Positions 25,303 through 32,743 of a stretch of 54,598 bases of DNA are shown piece by piece. A program made the position numbers and the translations under genes. Position 1 is the first letter of the stretch. Each line of letters begins with the position of its first letter. The stretch covers positions 1 to 54,598 of the forward strand of contig JAEULB010000032.1 in NCBI GenBank assembly GCA_016792585.1, written 5' to 3'. Source of the DNA: Rhodospirillaceae bacterium. GTDB lineage: Bacteria > Pseudomonadota > Alphaproteobacteria > SHVZ01. The notes under the pieces are model-generated. The model was not told where the DNA came from and ran no database searches. It saw only the letters and a program-made list of their open reading frames with translations.

Positions 25303-25332
25303 GCGGCCCCGATCTGCGAGGATCGGGGCCGC
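25303..25332 (+). terminator. Perfect 12-bp hairpin between TRAP receptor and permease genes (attenuator / mRNA stabiliser)
   Basis: GCGGCCCCGATC (25303-25314) pairs without mismatch with GATCGGGGCCGC (25321-25332) around a 6-nt loop. Only three T follow, so it is a weak terminator at best. Its place between the receptor stop and the permease RBS fits partial termination or 3'-end protection that yields more receptor than permease. Confidence 0.6.
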
Positions 25333-25354
25333 GGCGTTTGAAAGGGGAGAGCGG

Positions 25355-27367
25355 ATGTCGGAGGAGAAGGCGACGAAGGACGCCGCGGTCAGCGAGGACG
25401 CGCTGAAGAAGGCGGCGGAATTCGTCGCGGCCGAGGAGGGCGTGGCCAACCGCCTCAAAGGAATGCTCGGCCCCGCGGTCACCGCGCTCGCCGTCGGCGT
25501 CTCGCTTTTCCACCTCTACGCCGCCTACGACATCGTCGCGACGCAGACGCTTCGGCCCGTGCATGTCGCCTGCATCCTGGTCCTGACCTTCCTCCTGTTC
25601 CCGATCGCCCGGGGCTTCCGCAACCGGGTCATGCCGTGGGACTGGGCGATGGCTGCGGCCGCCATCGCCACGATCGTCTACATGCTGCAGGGGGGCGACG
25701 ACTTCACCGACCGCTCGTCCCTGCCGAACGACATCGACGTGATCGTCGGCATCGTCTTCGTCGTCCTGGTGCTGGAGGCGGCACGGCGGACGTCGGGACC
25801 GATCATGCCGGTGGTTGCGATCGCCTTCATTCTCTACGCGCTGTTCGGGCCATCGCTACCCGCTCCGTGGACCCATCGCGGTTATGGCATCGACCGGCTG
25901 GTCGGCCATCTCTACATGACGCTCGAAGGCATATTCGGCACCGCCGTCGACGTGTCTTCGACCCTGATCATCCTGTTCACGATCTACGGCGCGTTCCTCC
26001 AGCAGTCAGGCGCCGGCAAGTTCTTCATCGACTTCTCCTTCGCGGCGATGGGCGGCAAGCCGAGCTCGTCGGGCCGAACCGTGGTCATGGCCTCGTTCCT
26101 GCTGGGCGGACCCTCGGGCTCCGGCGTCGCCACCACGGTGACGCTGGGATCGGTCGCCTGGCCGATGCTCCGCAAGATCGGTTATCCGGGCGACGCGGCC
26201 GGCGGCCTCCTCGCCGCGGGTGGTCTCGGTGCGATCCTGTCGCCGCCGGTGCTCGGCGCCGCCGCGTTCCTGATCGCCGAGTTCCTGAAGATCTCCTACC
26301 TCGACGTGATCCGGATGGCGGTGATCCCGACCATCCTCTACTACCTGGCGCTGTTCGTGATGGTGGAGCTCGACGTCCGCCAATATGCGAACGACACCGG
26401 CGAACGCATGCAGACGCCGTCGGTCGGCGAGCTCAGCCGTCGCTACTGGTTCCACTTCCTGTCGCTGGTCGCGATCATCGCCTTCATGCTCGGCGGGTTC
26501 TCGGCGACGCTGGCGGTGTTCTATTCGACGGTGATCGCCTACGCGGTCAGCTTCTTCCGCCGCGACACCGCGGTCGGGCCGGCGAAGCTGGTGCGTGCGC
26601 TTGCCGACGGCTCGATCGGCGTGCTCAACGCCGCGACCACCTGTGCGGCCGCCGGCATCATCGTCGGCGTCGTGACCCTGACGGGACTCGGCCTCAAGTT
26701 CAGCTCGATCGCGATCGACCTCGCCGGCGGCAGCCTGGTGCTGACTGCGGTCTACACGGCGCTGATCGTCTGGATCGTCGGCCTCGCGGTGCCGGTGACG
26801 GCCTCCTACATCATCTGTGCGGTGATCGCCGCGCCGGCGCTGATCAAGCTCGGCGTGCCCGACTACGCCGCGCACATGTTCATCTTCTACTACGCGGTGC
26901 TCTCCGAGGTGTCGCCGCCGACGGCGCTCTCGCCGTTCGCCGCCGCCGCGATCACCGGTGCCGATCCCTACCGGACGACGCTGCAGTCGTGGAAGTACAC
27001 GATGCCGGCTTTCGTCACGCCGTTCATGTTCGTGCTCGATCCGAACGGCGTCGGCCTGCTGCTCACGTTCCCCAAGGGCGGCGGCTGGACCGAGATCATC
27101 TGGATCACGGTGGTCGCCGCCGCCGGCATCGCCGCCTTCGCCGGATCGCTCAAGTCCCGGTTCCTGACCGCGACGACCCGGCTCGAACGCGGGCTGCTGG
27201 CGCTCGCCGGTTTCCTGCTCTGCTTCCCGGCGCCACTCGATGCGGTGATGAACCTCGTCACTTCCTGGGACGTGCCCTATCCCCACGCCATCGGCTTGGC
27301 GCTGGCGGTGCTCGTCGCCGCGATGCAATGGCCACGGCGGAAACGCGGGGAGAGCGTCGCGGCGTGA
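25355..27367 (+). CDS. TRAP transporter fused permease (DctQ-DctM type)
   Basis: This 670-residue membrane protein combines the small (4-TM, N-terminal) and large (12-TM) TRAP subunits, as is usual for TAXI systems. A charged, Ala/Glu/Lys-rich cytoplasmic start (about 1-30) leads into hydrophobic helices. Conserved large-subunit stretches include 'IYGAFLQQSGAGKFFIDF', 'GGPSGSGVATTVTLGS', 'AGGLGAILSPPVLGAAAFLIAEF' (in parts) and 'FYYAVLSEVSPPTALSPFAAA'. It uses a sodium or proton gradient to import the ligand of the receptor encoded upstream. The RBS is GGGGAGAG. The family-typical C-terminal tail follows the DctM part. Confidence 0.93.
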   Translation: MSEEKATKDAAVSEDALKKAAEFVAAEEGVANRLKGMLGPAVTALAVGVSLFHLYAAYDIVATQTLRPVHVACILVLTFLLFPIARGFRNRVMPWDWAMAAAAIATIVYMLQGGDDFTDRSSLPNDIDVIVGIVFVVLVLEAARRTSGPIMPVVAIAFILYALFGPSLPAPWTHRGYGIDRLVGHLYMTLEGIFGTAVDVSSTLIILFTIYGAFLQQSGAGKFFIDFSFAAMGGKPSSSGRTVVMASFLLGGPSGSGVATTVTLGSVAWPMLRKIGYPGDAAGGLLAAGGLGAILSPPVLGAAAFLIAEFLKISYLDVIRMAVIPTILYYLALFVMVELDVRQYANDTGERMQTPSVGELSRRYWFHFLSLVAIIAFMLGGFSATLAVFYSTVIAYAVSFFRRDTAVGPAKLVRALADGSIGVLNAATTCAAAGIIVGVVTLTGLGLKFSSIAIDLAGGSLVLTAVYTALIVWIVGLAVPVTASYIICAVIAAPALIKLGVPDYAAHMFIFYYAVLSEVSPPTALSPFAAAAITGADPYRTTLQSWKYTMPAFVTPFMFVLDPNGVGLLLTFPKGGGWTEIIWITVVAAAGIAAFAGSLKSRFLTATTRLERGLLALAGFLLCFPAPLDAVMNLVTSWDVPYPHAIGLALAVLVAAMQWPRRKRGESVAA

Positions 27368-27487
27368 GGGTGGCCGTTCTGCTGGCGACTCGGTCCGGTC
27401 GAGAGTAGCTTCCGCTGGGCGCCGTTCCCGGCGGCGCGGAGGGCGTCTCTTTGGCCCCTCGAAATCGAGATTGACCGAGGACCAGCC
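27368..27487 (+). ncRNA. Structured leader of nhaA: candidate cis-regulatory RNA (riboswitch-like)
   Basis: The 120 nt before nhaA contain a series of short stems: CTCG/CGAG (27389-27403), GCGCCG/CGGCGC (27419-27424 with 27432-27437), GAGGGC/GCCCCTC with a bulge (27439-27460) and CTCG-AAAT-CGAG (27458-27469). The segment CCTCG (27457-27461) can instead pair with CGAGG (27476-27480), which overlaps the ribosome binding site GAGGA. Two exclusive pairings that hide or free the RBS fit a translational switch. Known ion-sensing RNA motifs (nhaA-I, nhaA-II) occur before nhaA genes, but I cannot confirm membership from the sequence alone. Confidence 0.4.
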
Positions 27488-28678
27488 ATGAGCAGATCGA
27501 ACGATGGCGGCAGTCTGCCGCGCAACGCATTTTCTGCGTTCTTCGCGCATGAAGCCGCGGGCGGAATGGTGCTGGCGGTCGCTGCGGTCGCGGCGCTCTT
27601 GATCAGCAACTCTCCGTGGCACGACGTCTACCAAGCATTCACGGACATTCCCGGCACCGTGGATGTCGGCGGCGCCATCGTGATCGCCAAGCCCCTGCTG
27701 CTCTGGGTCAACGACCTCTGGATGGCGGTCTTCTTTCTGGTGGTCGGGCTCGAGATCAAGCGCGAAGTCGTGGAGGGCGAGCTCGCCTCGCGCGGGCAGG
27801 CGATGCTGCCGGCCTGCGCGGCCCTCGGCGGCATGATCGTTCCGGCTCTGATCTATACGATCGTCAATCTTGGCGATCCGGTTGCCCTGCGCGGGTGGGC
27901 GATTCCGGCTGCGACCGACATCGCGTTCGCGATCGGCATCGTCATGCTGCTGGGCACCCGGGTTCCGACCTCGCTCAAGGTCTTCCTGACGGCGGTCGCG
28001 ATCATCGACGATCTCGGCGCGATCGTCGTGATCGCCGTCTTCTATGCCGATAATCTGTCGCCCGCGATGATCGCCGGTGCAGCGACCGGCGGGCTGCTGC
28101 TGCTGGCTTTGAATCGGGCCGGTATCGCGCGCGTCGACGTCTATCTCGTCGTCGGCCTCGCGATCTGGGTCTGCGTCCTCAAGTCGGGCGTCCATGCGAC
28201 CCTTGCCGGCGTGATCACCGCCTTCGCGATCCCGTTGAGCGACGGCAAAGGAAACTCTCCGGCTTCGGCGATCGAACACGGCCTGCATCCCTGGGTCGCG
28301 TTTGCCGTGCTGCCGATGTTCGCGTTCGCCAATGCCGGCGTCTCGCTCGAAGGAGTGAGTCCGGGCAGCCTGCTGGATCCGATCCCGTTCGGCATCGCCG
28401 CCGGCCTGTTGGCCGGCAAGGCGATCGGCGTCTTCGGTTCGGCCTGGCTCCTGATCCGGGCTGGAGTCGCTCAGATGCCGTCGGAAGCGACGCCTCGTCA
28501 GCTTTTCGGCGTGTGCGTGCTTTGCGGCATCGGCTTCACCATGAGCCTCTTCATCGGCGCGCTCGCCTTCGAGGGGATGGGCCCCGACTATGCGACCCGC
28601 CTCAAACTCGGCGTCCTTGCCGGATCCGTACTGTCAGGCGCGCTGGGGACCCTGATCCTCTGGCGCCGGCCGGCCTAG
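27488..28678 (+). CDS. nhaA: Na+/H+ antiporter NhaA
   Basis: This is a 396-residue, roughly 12-TM antiporter that exports sodium or lithium in exchange for protons at alkaline pH or high salt. The two central aspartates Asp174-Asp175 ('AIIDDLGAIVVIA') match E. coli Asp163-Asp164, and Asp144 ('PAATDIAFAIG') matches Asp133. 'MAVFFLVVGLEIKREVVEGEL' (in part) and 'CGIGFTMSLFIGALAF' are also standard. The RBS GAGGA lies 6 nt before the ATG inside the structured leader. It converges with the SDR gene, overlapping it by 4 bp. A second, unrelated Na+/H+ antiporter is encoded 0.8 kb farther. Confidence 0.96.
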   Translation: MSRSNDGGSLPRNAFSAFFAHEAAGGMVLAVAAVAALLISNSPWHDVYQAFTDIPGTVDVGGAIVIAKPLLLWVNDLWMAVFFLVVGLEIKREVVEGELASRGQAMLPACAALGGMIVPALIYTIVNLGDPVALRGWAIPAATDIAFAIGIVMLLGTRVPTSLKVFLTAVAIIDDLGAIVVIAVFYADNLSPAMIAGAATGGLLLLALNRAGIARVDVYLVVGLAIWVCVLKSGVHATLAGVITAFAIPLSDGKGNSPASAIEHGLHPWVAFAVLPMFAFANAGVSLEGVSPGSLLDPIPFGIAAGLLAGKAIGVFGSAWLLIRAGVAQMPSEATPRQLFGVCVLCGIGFTMSLFIGALAFEGMGPDYATRLKLGVLAGSVLSGALGTLILWRRPA

Positions 28679-29421
28679 CGTCCGCCGGCGACGTCCAGGA
28701 TGGAACCCGAGACGTAGGACGAGGCGTCGTCGAGCAGCCAGATGATCGCCTCACCGACCTCGTCGGCGGTGCCGGCGCGGCGGAGCGGCATCTGCTTGCC
28801 GAGGGTAAAGGCACGGTCGGGACTGCCGGCGACCGCGTGGATCTCGGTGTCGATCAGGCCCGGCCGGATCGCATTCACGCGGATGCCTTCGGGTCCCAGC
28901 TCCTTCGACAGCCCTATCGTGAAGGTGTCGATGGCGCCCTTCGAGCCGGCATAGTCGACGAAGTCGTTGGGCGAGCCCAGGCGTGCCGCGGCCGAGGAGA
29001 GGTTGACGATCACGCCGCCCTTGCCGCCGCGCGAGGTCGACATTCGCCGCGCTGCCTCGCGCGCGCACATGTACGAGCCCAGGATGTTGACCTCGAACAG
29101 GCGCCGCATTCGATCGACCGTCATCTCGGCAAGCGGCAGCGACGGCGCGATGATGCCGGCGTTGTTGACGAGGCCGTCGACGTAGCCGAAGGCCTTCGAC
29201 GTGGCGTCGAACATCGCGATCACGTCCTTCTCGGAGGCGACGTCGCCCTTGATCGCGATCGCCTTGCCGCCGGCCTTCTCGACCTCGGCGACGGTCTCCG
29301 CCGCGGCTCTCGCATTGTCCGCGTAGTTGACGCCGACCGACCAGCCGCGCGCGCCGGCCAGCTTCGCCGCCGACCGGCCGATGCCGCGGCTGCCGCCGGT
29401 CACCAGGATCACTTTGCTCAC
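28675..29421 (-). CDS. Short-chain dehydrogenase/reductase (classical SDR)
   Basis: This 248-residue NAD(P)-dependent oxidoreductase has the cofactor motif TGGSRGIG (8-15), 'NNAG' (near 89), Ser in 'VNLSSAAARLG' and the Y-x3-K pair in 'YAGSKGA'. It ends with the common 'SGSILDVAGG'-type C-terminus. The absence of an acidic residue at the end of strand 2 ('VGVNYADN') suggests NADP preference, weakly. Substrate unknown. It is the last gene of a minus-strand set, 16 bp after the antiporter gene. Confidence 0.92.
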   Translation of the reverse strand: MSKVILVTGGSRGIGRSAAKLAGARGWSVGVNYADNARAAAETVAEVEKAGGKAIAIKGDVASEKDVIAMFDATSKAFGYVDGLVNNAGIIAPSLPLAEMTVDRMRRLFEVNILGSYMCAREAARRMSTSRGGKGGVIVNLSSAAARLGSPNDFVDYAGSKGAIDTFTIGLSKELGPEGIRVNAIRPGLIDTEIHAVAGSPDRAFTLGKQMPLRRAGTADEVGEAIIWLLDDASSYVSGSILDVAGGR

Positions 29422-29437
29422 GGGAGATGCCTTCGCT

Positions 29438-30865
29438 TTAGAGGAAGAACAACCAGGTCAGCACGACGAAGCAAGGAACGAGGATGCCAACCGACCAAGC
29501 CATGTAACCGAAGAAGCTCGGCATGCGGATGCCGCACTCTTCGGCGATGGCCTTGACCATGAAGTTCGGCGCGTTGCCGATATAGGTCATCGCGCCCATG
29601 AAGACCGATCCCGCGGAGATCGCGAGCAGCGTGCCGGCCATCGGGCCCATCAGCCTCTGCGCGTCGCCGCCGGCGACATTGAAGAAGACGAGGTAGGTGG
29701 GCGCGTTGTCGAGGAAGCTGGAAAGGCCGCCGGACAGCCAGAAGTACATCGCGTTGATCGGACTGCCGTCGGAGGCGGTCACCATGCGGACCACCGGAGC
29801 CAGCGCGCCTTCGATGCCGGCACGCAGGATAGCGATGGCCGGGATGATTGTCGCGAAGATGCCGGCGAAGAGCTTCGCCACCTCGATGATCGGCCCCCAG
29901 GTGAAGCCGTTGCCGACGCGGGCGCTCTGCGGCGTGAGCCTCCACGACAGGTACGCCACGACGAGAAGCGCCGCATCGCGTGCAAGCCCCAGCATGGGAA
30001 CCGGGATGCCGAAGATCGAAACCATCGCGCCCTGCTCGAAGGCGCCGCTGGCGAGGACGGCGGCGATGATCGCGAGCAGCAGCAGGATGTTGATCTTGCC
30101 ATCGATCGAGAGCGCGGAATCCGGTGTCGGATCCTTCACCGGACGCGAGAGGCCTTCCTTCCGGTAGAGATAGCTGTCGAGCACGTAGAAGAGCGCGAGC
30201 AGGATTGCCGCCGTCACGGCGAGCGGCGCGGCCATGTGGGTCATGGTCCAGAAGAAGCCGACGCCCTGCAGAAAGCCCAGGAAGAGGGGCGGGTCGCCGA
30301 GCGGCGTCAGCGAGCCACCGACATTGGCGACCAGGAAGATGAAGAAGACGATGACGTGCACGTTGTGGCGGCGCGCGTCATTTGCCCTGATCGTCGGACG
30401 GATCAGCAGCATCGCCGCGCCCGTCGTGCCGGTGAAACTGGCAAGGCCGGTGCCGATGGCGAGGAGGCCGGTGTTCATCTCCGGCGATCCGTGCAGGTTT
30501 CCGCGCACATGGACGCCGCCCGCCACGGTAAACAGCGCGAAGAGCAGCACGAGGAAAGGCACATACTCGATCAGAGCTGTGTGAAGGACGGCCTCCGCCG
30601 CCACCCCGACCCCCTGCGTCACGGCGAAGGGCATGACGAAGGCCAGCGCCCAGGCGGCGGCGATCTTGCCTTGATGATGGTGCCAGAGGCTCGGCGCAAC
30701 CAGGGGCAGGACAGCGATCGAGAGCAGCAGGCCCGCAAACGGCGCGACCCAGAGGAGCCCCAGATGCCGCGCGTCGAAGTGCGCCTCCGCCGCCAGCGCG
30801 TCCGAAGCGCAGGCGAAAAGGAGCGGCACGGCAATAGACAGGAGACGGCGAAACGACGCGTTCAT
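29438..30865 (-). CDS. NhaD-like sodium:proton antiporter (CitMHS_2 family)
   Basis: This 475-residue membrane protein of the ion-transporter superfamily has about 12 TM helices and a cleavable or uncleaved N-terminal hydrophobic segment. Characteristic stretches are 'FTGTTGAAMLLIRPTIRAN', 'VANVGGSLTPLGDPPLFLGFL' and 'DNAPTYLVFFN', which match the bacterial sodium:proton antiporters annotated as CitMHS_2/NhaD-like. It would exchange Na+ for H+, although transport of an organic anion cannot be excluded. It lies between a periplasmic protein of unknown function (30-bp gap) and an SDR gene. No strong Shine-Dalgarno is seen before the ATG. Confidence 0.88.
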   Translation of the reverse strand: MNASFRRLLSIAVPLLFACASDALAAEAHFDARHLGLLWVAPFAGLLLSIAVLPLVAPSLWHHHQGKIAAAWALAFVMPFAVTQGVGVAAEAVLHTALIEYVPFLVLLFALFTVAGGVHVRGNLHGSPEMNTGLLAIGTGLASFTGTTGAAMLLIRPTIRANDARRHNVHVIVFFIFLVANVGGSLTPLGDPPLFLGFLQGVGFFWTMTHMAAPLAVTAAILLALFYVLDSYLYRKEGLSRPVKDPTPDSALSIDGKINILLLLAIIAAVLASGAFEQGAMVSIFGIPVPMLGLARDAALLVVAYLSWRLTPQSARVGNGFTWGPIIEVAKLFAGIFATIIPAIAILRAGIEGALAPVVRMVTASDGSPINAMYFWLSGGLSSFLDNAPTYLVFFNVAGGDAQRLMGPMAGTLLAISAGSVFMGAMTYIGNAPNFMVKAIAEECGIRMPSFFGYMAWSVGILVPCFVVLTWLFFL

Positions 30866-30895
30866 GATGCGGCCGGCGCTGTGGCTGGAAGGAAG

Positions 30896-31369
30896 CTACT
30901 TGATGACGATCAGATGGGCGTAGCGGTCGCCGTCGCTGACCGTGAGTTGCTGGAATCCCAGCATCTTCAGAAGGTCCAGAAAGGTGAAGATCTCTTCGAC
31001 CTTGAATGAGGTGAACAGCGGGCTCTCGCGCGAGACATGTGTCAGGATCGCCAGGAACCCGCGCATCCGGTAGAGCGTGTCGGCATAGCCTGCGGTCATG
31101 CTGAGGATGATCAGCTTCTCGGCCTCGTCTCCCTTGGCGAAGATCGCGAAGGAGGGCGGGTAGGGCCTCTCGAGCTGGCCCAGGGTCAGCGACTGGGTGA
31201 ACTGCAGCCGGCGCGAGCGGTCGGCATCGAGCATGGTCCGGGCGCGGGAGACGTATTCCTCCCGGCTCTGTGGTTCCGGATAGTAGTAGCCGGCATGCGC
31301 GCCTTCCTGCGCCACGGCGGGATCCGCCAGCGCGGCAAGAATGCCAAGGACGGCGAGCCAAAGCCTCAT
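30896..31369 (-). CDS. Small periplasmic protein of unknown function
   Basis: This 157-residue protein has a clear signal peptide (about 1-20, cleavage at AVAQ). The mature part starts 'GYYYPEPQSREEY' and holds 'RRLQFTQSLTLGQLERPYPP', 'FAIFAKGDEAEKLIIL' and 'LGFQQLTVSDGDRYAH'. It resembles a group of alphaproteobacterial periplasmic proteins often labelled as molybdopterin-guanine dinucleotide synthesis protein A. That label makes no sense for an exported 16-kDa protein without a nucleotide-binding motif, so I leave the function open. It is the first gene of the set with the NhaD-like antiporter and the SDR. Confidence 0.8.
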   Translation of the reverse strand: MRLWLAVLGILAALADPAVAQEGAHAGYYYPEPQSREEYVSRARTMLDADRSRRLQFTQSLTLGQLERPYPPSFAIFAKGDEAEKLIILSMTAGYADTLYRMRGFLAILTHVSRESPLFTSFKVEEIFTFLDLLKMLGFQQLTVSDGDRYAHLIVIK

Positions 31370-31449
31370 GTTCCTGCTCCCCCTGCGCGGTAATTTACCA
31401 GGGCAAGCGCGGAGCGCTACTGTCGGTCTCCTCCAGCCTGGAACGCCGC

Positions 31450-32658
31450 ATGCTGACGCTCAGCCCCGTCCAGATCGAACTCAAGGAAAAGGCCCGCGAT
31501 CTCGCCCGCCGGGTGATCGCCCCGCGGGCGGCCGAGGTCGACCGAACCGAGGCCTATCCGTGGGACAATGTGAAGGCGCTGACCGAGGCGGGATTCATGG
31601 GTATGACCGTGCCCAGGGAATATGGCGGCCCCGGGCGCTCGTATCTCGACGCGGTGCTGGTGATCGAGGAGATGGCGAAGGCCTGCGGAGTCACCGGCCG
31701 CATCGTCGTCGAAGGCAACATGGGCGCGATCGGGGCGATCCTCAGCTACGGCTCCGAGGAGCAGCGGAGGCTGGCATCGCGCCAGGTGCTGTCCGGCGAC
31801 AAACCGGCGATCTGCATCACCGAGCCGGAGGCGGGCTCGGCGGCAACCGAGATGACGACCCGTGCCGAGAAGCGCGGCGACCGCTGGGTGCTGAACGGCA
31901 AGAAGCACTGGATCACCGGCGGCGGCGTCTCGAAGCTGCACCTGATCTTCGCCCGCGTTGTCGAAGGCGGCCGCTCGCGCGGCATCGGCGGCTTCATCGC
32001 GATGCTGGGCGACAAGGGGCTCACGATCGGCCGGCGCGAGCCGGCGATGGGATTGAGGGGAATCCCCGAGACCGAGATCCTGCTCGAGAATCTGGAGGTG
32101 CCGGAGACGATGGCGCTGGTGCCGCCGGAGGGAGTCCAGCGCGGATTCGCCGGGCTGATGAACGCCTATAACGCCCAGCGCACTGGCGCCGGCACGGTGG
32201 CGCTCGGCATCGCCCAGGGCGCGTTCGACCTTGCGCTCGACTTCGCCAGGACCCGCGAGCAGTTCGGCCGTCCGATCGCCGAGTTCCAGGGCCTGCAATG
32301 GATGCTGGCCGACATGTCGATGGGCCTGGAGGCGGCGCGGCTGATGATCTGGCGGTCGGCCTCCGGAGCGGGATTCCCCGATCCCGTCGAGGCGGCGCAG
32401 GCGAAGATCCTGGCGTCGGAGACCGCGATCAAGGTGGTTAACGATGCGCTGCAGATCCACGGCGCGCGCGGCTACTCGCGCAACCTGCCGCTCGAGCGCA
32501 TGGCCAGGGATGCGCGGATGTTCACCATCGGCGGCGGCACCGCCCAGATTCTCAGGACGCTGGTCGCCTCGAAGCTGCTGGGATGGAAGCTGCCGCAAAC
32601 CCGCGACGGCTATGCCGATCGCATGTACGAAGGCCGGTTAAGGCCTACGGGGGATTAG
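31450..32658 (+). CDS. acd: Acyl-CoA dehydrogenase superfamily, probable 3-sulfinopropanoyl-CoA desulfinase
   Basis: This is a 402-residue flavoprotein of the acyl-CoA dehydrogenase fold. The normal catalytic glutamate is absent from both known positions: the C-terminal site reads 'TIGGGTAQIL' instead of the YEGT form, and the alternative helix-G site has Gln243 ('AYNAQRTGAG'). The pair Arg84 ('VTGR') and Gln243 matches, as I recall, the desulfinase AcdDPN7 of Advenella (Arg84, Gln246), which splits 3-sulfinopropanoyl-CoA into propanoyl-CoA and sulfite. 'DKPAICITEPEAGSAATEMT' and 'EFQGLQWMLADMS' also resemble that enzyme. The start at 31450 fits the family; its RBS is weak. Assignment rests on remembered family features. 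Confidence 0.8.
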   Translation: MLTLSPVQIELKEKARDLARRVIAPRAAEVDRTEAYPWDNVKALTEAGFMGMTVPREYGGPGRSYLDAVLVIEEMAKACGVTGRIVVEGNMGAIGAILSYGSEEQRRLASRQVLSGDKPAICITEPEAGSAATEMTTRAEKRGDRWVLNGKKHWITGGGVSKLHLIFARVVEGGRSRGIGGFIAMLGDKGLTIGRREPAMGLRGIPETEILLENLEVPETMALVPPEGVQRGFAGLMNAYNAQRTGAGTVALGIAQGAFDLALDFARTREQFGRPIAEFQGLQWMLADMSMGLEAARLMIWRSASGAGFPDPVEAAQAKILASETAIKVVNDALQIHGARGYSRNLPLERMARDARMFTIGGGTAQILRTLVASKLLGWKLPQTRDGYADRMYEGRLRPTGD

Positions 32659-32675
32659 TTAACTATTAGTACGTA
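32656..32675. promoter_or_regulatory. AT-rich palindromes before a histidine kinase gene
   Basis: TAGTTAACTA (32656-32665) is a perfect 10-bp palindrome that includes the stop codon of the desulfinase-like gene, and TACGTA (32670-32675) follows. The AT-rich patch stands out and lies 69-88 bp upstream of the kinase start, so it may be its promoter or operator. Confidence 0.3.
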
Positions 32676-32743
32676 ATTTTGGTTGCGGGAGCGGACCCCG
32701 CTGACCATTCTACGCCCCTCAATTCCGGCCGCCTGGGGGAGGC

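Noticed and set aside
26006..28288. 760-codon minus-strand frame opposite the TRAP permease and nhaA
   Set aside because: Arg/Asp/His-rich composition typical of antisense frames in GC-rich DNA, spanning two well-supported genes.
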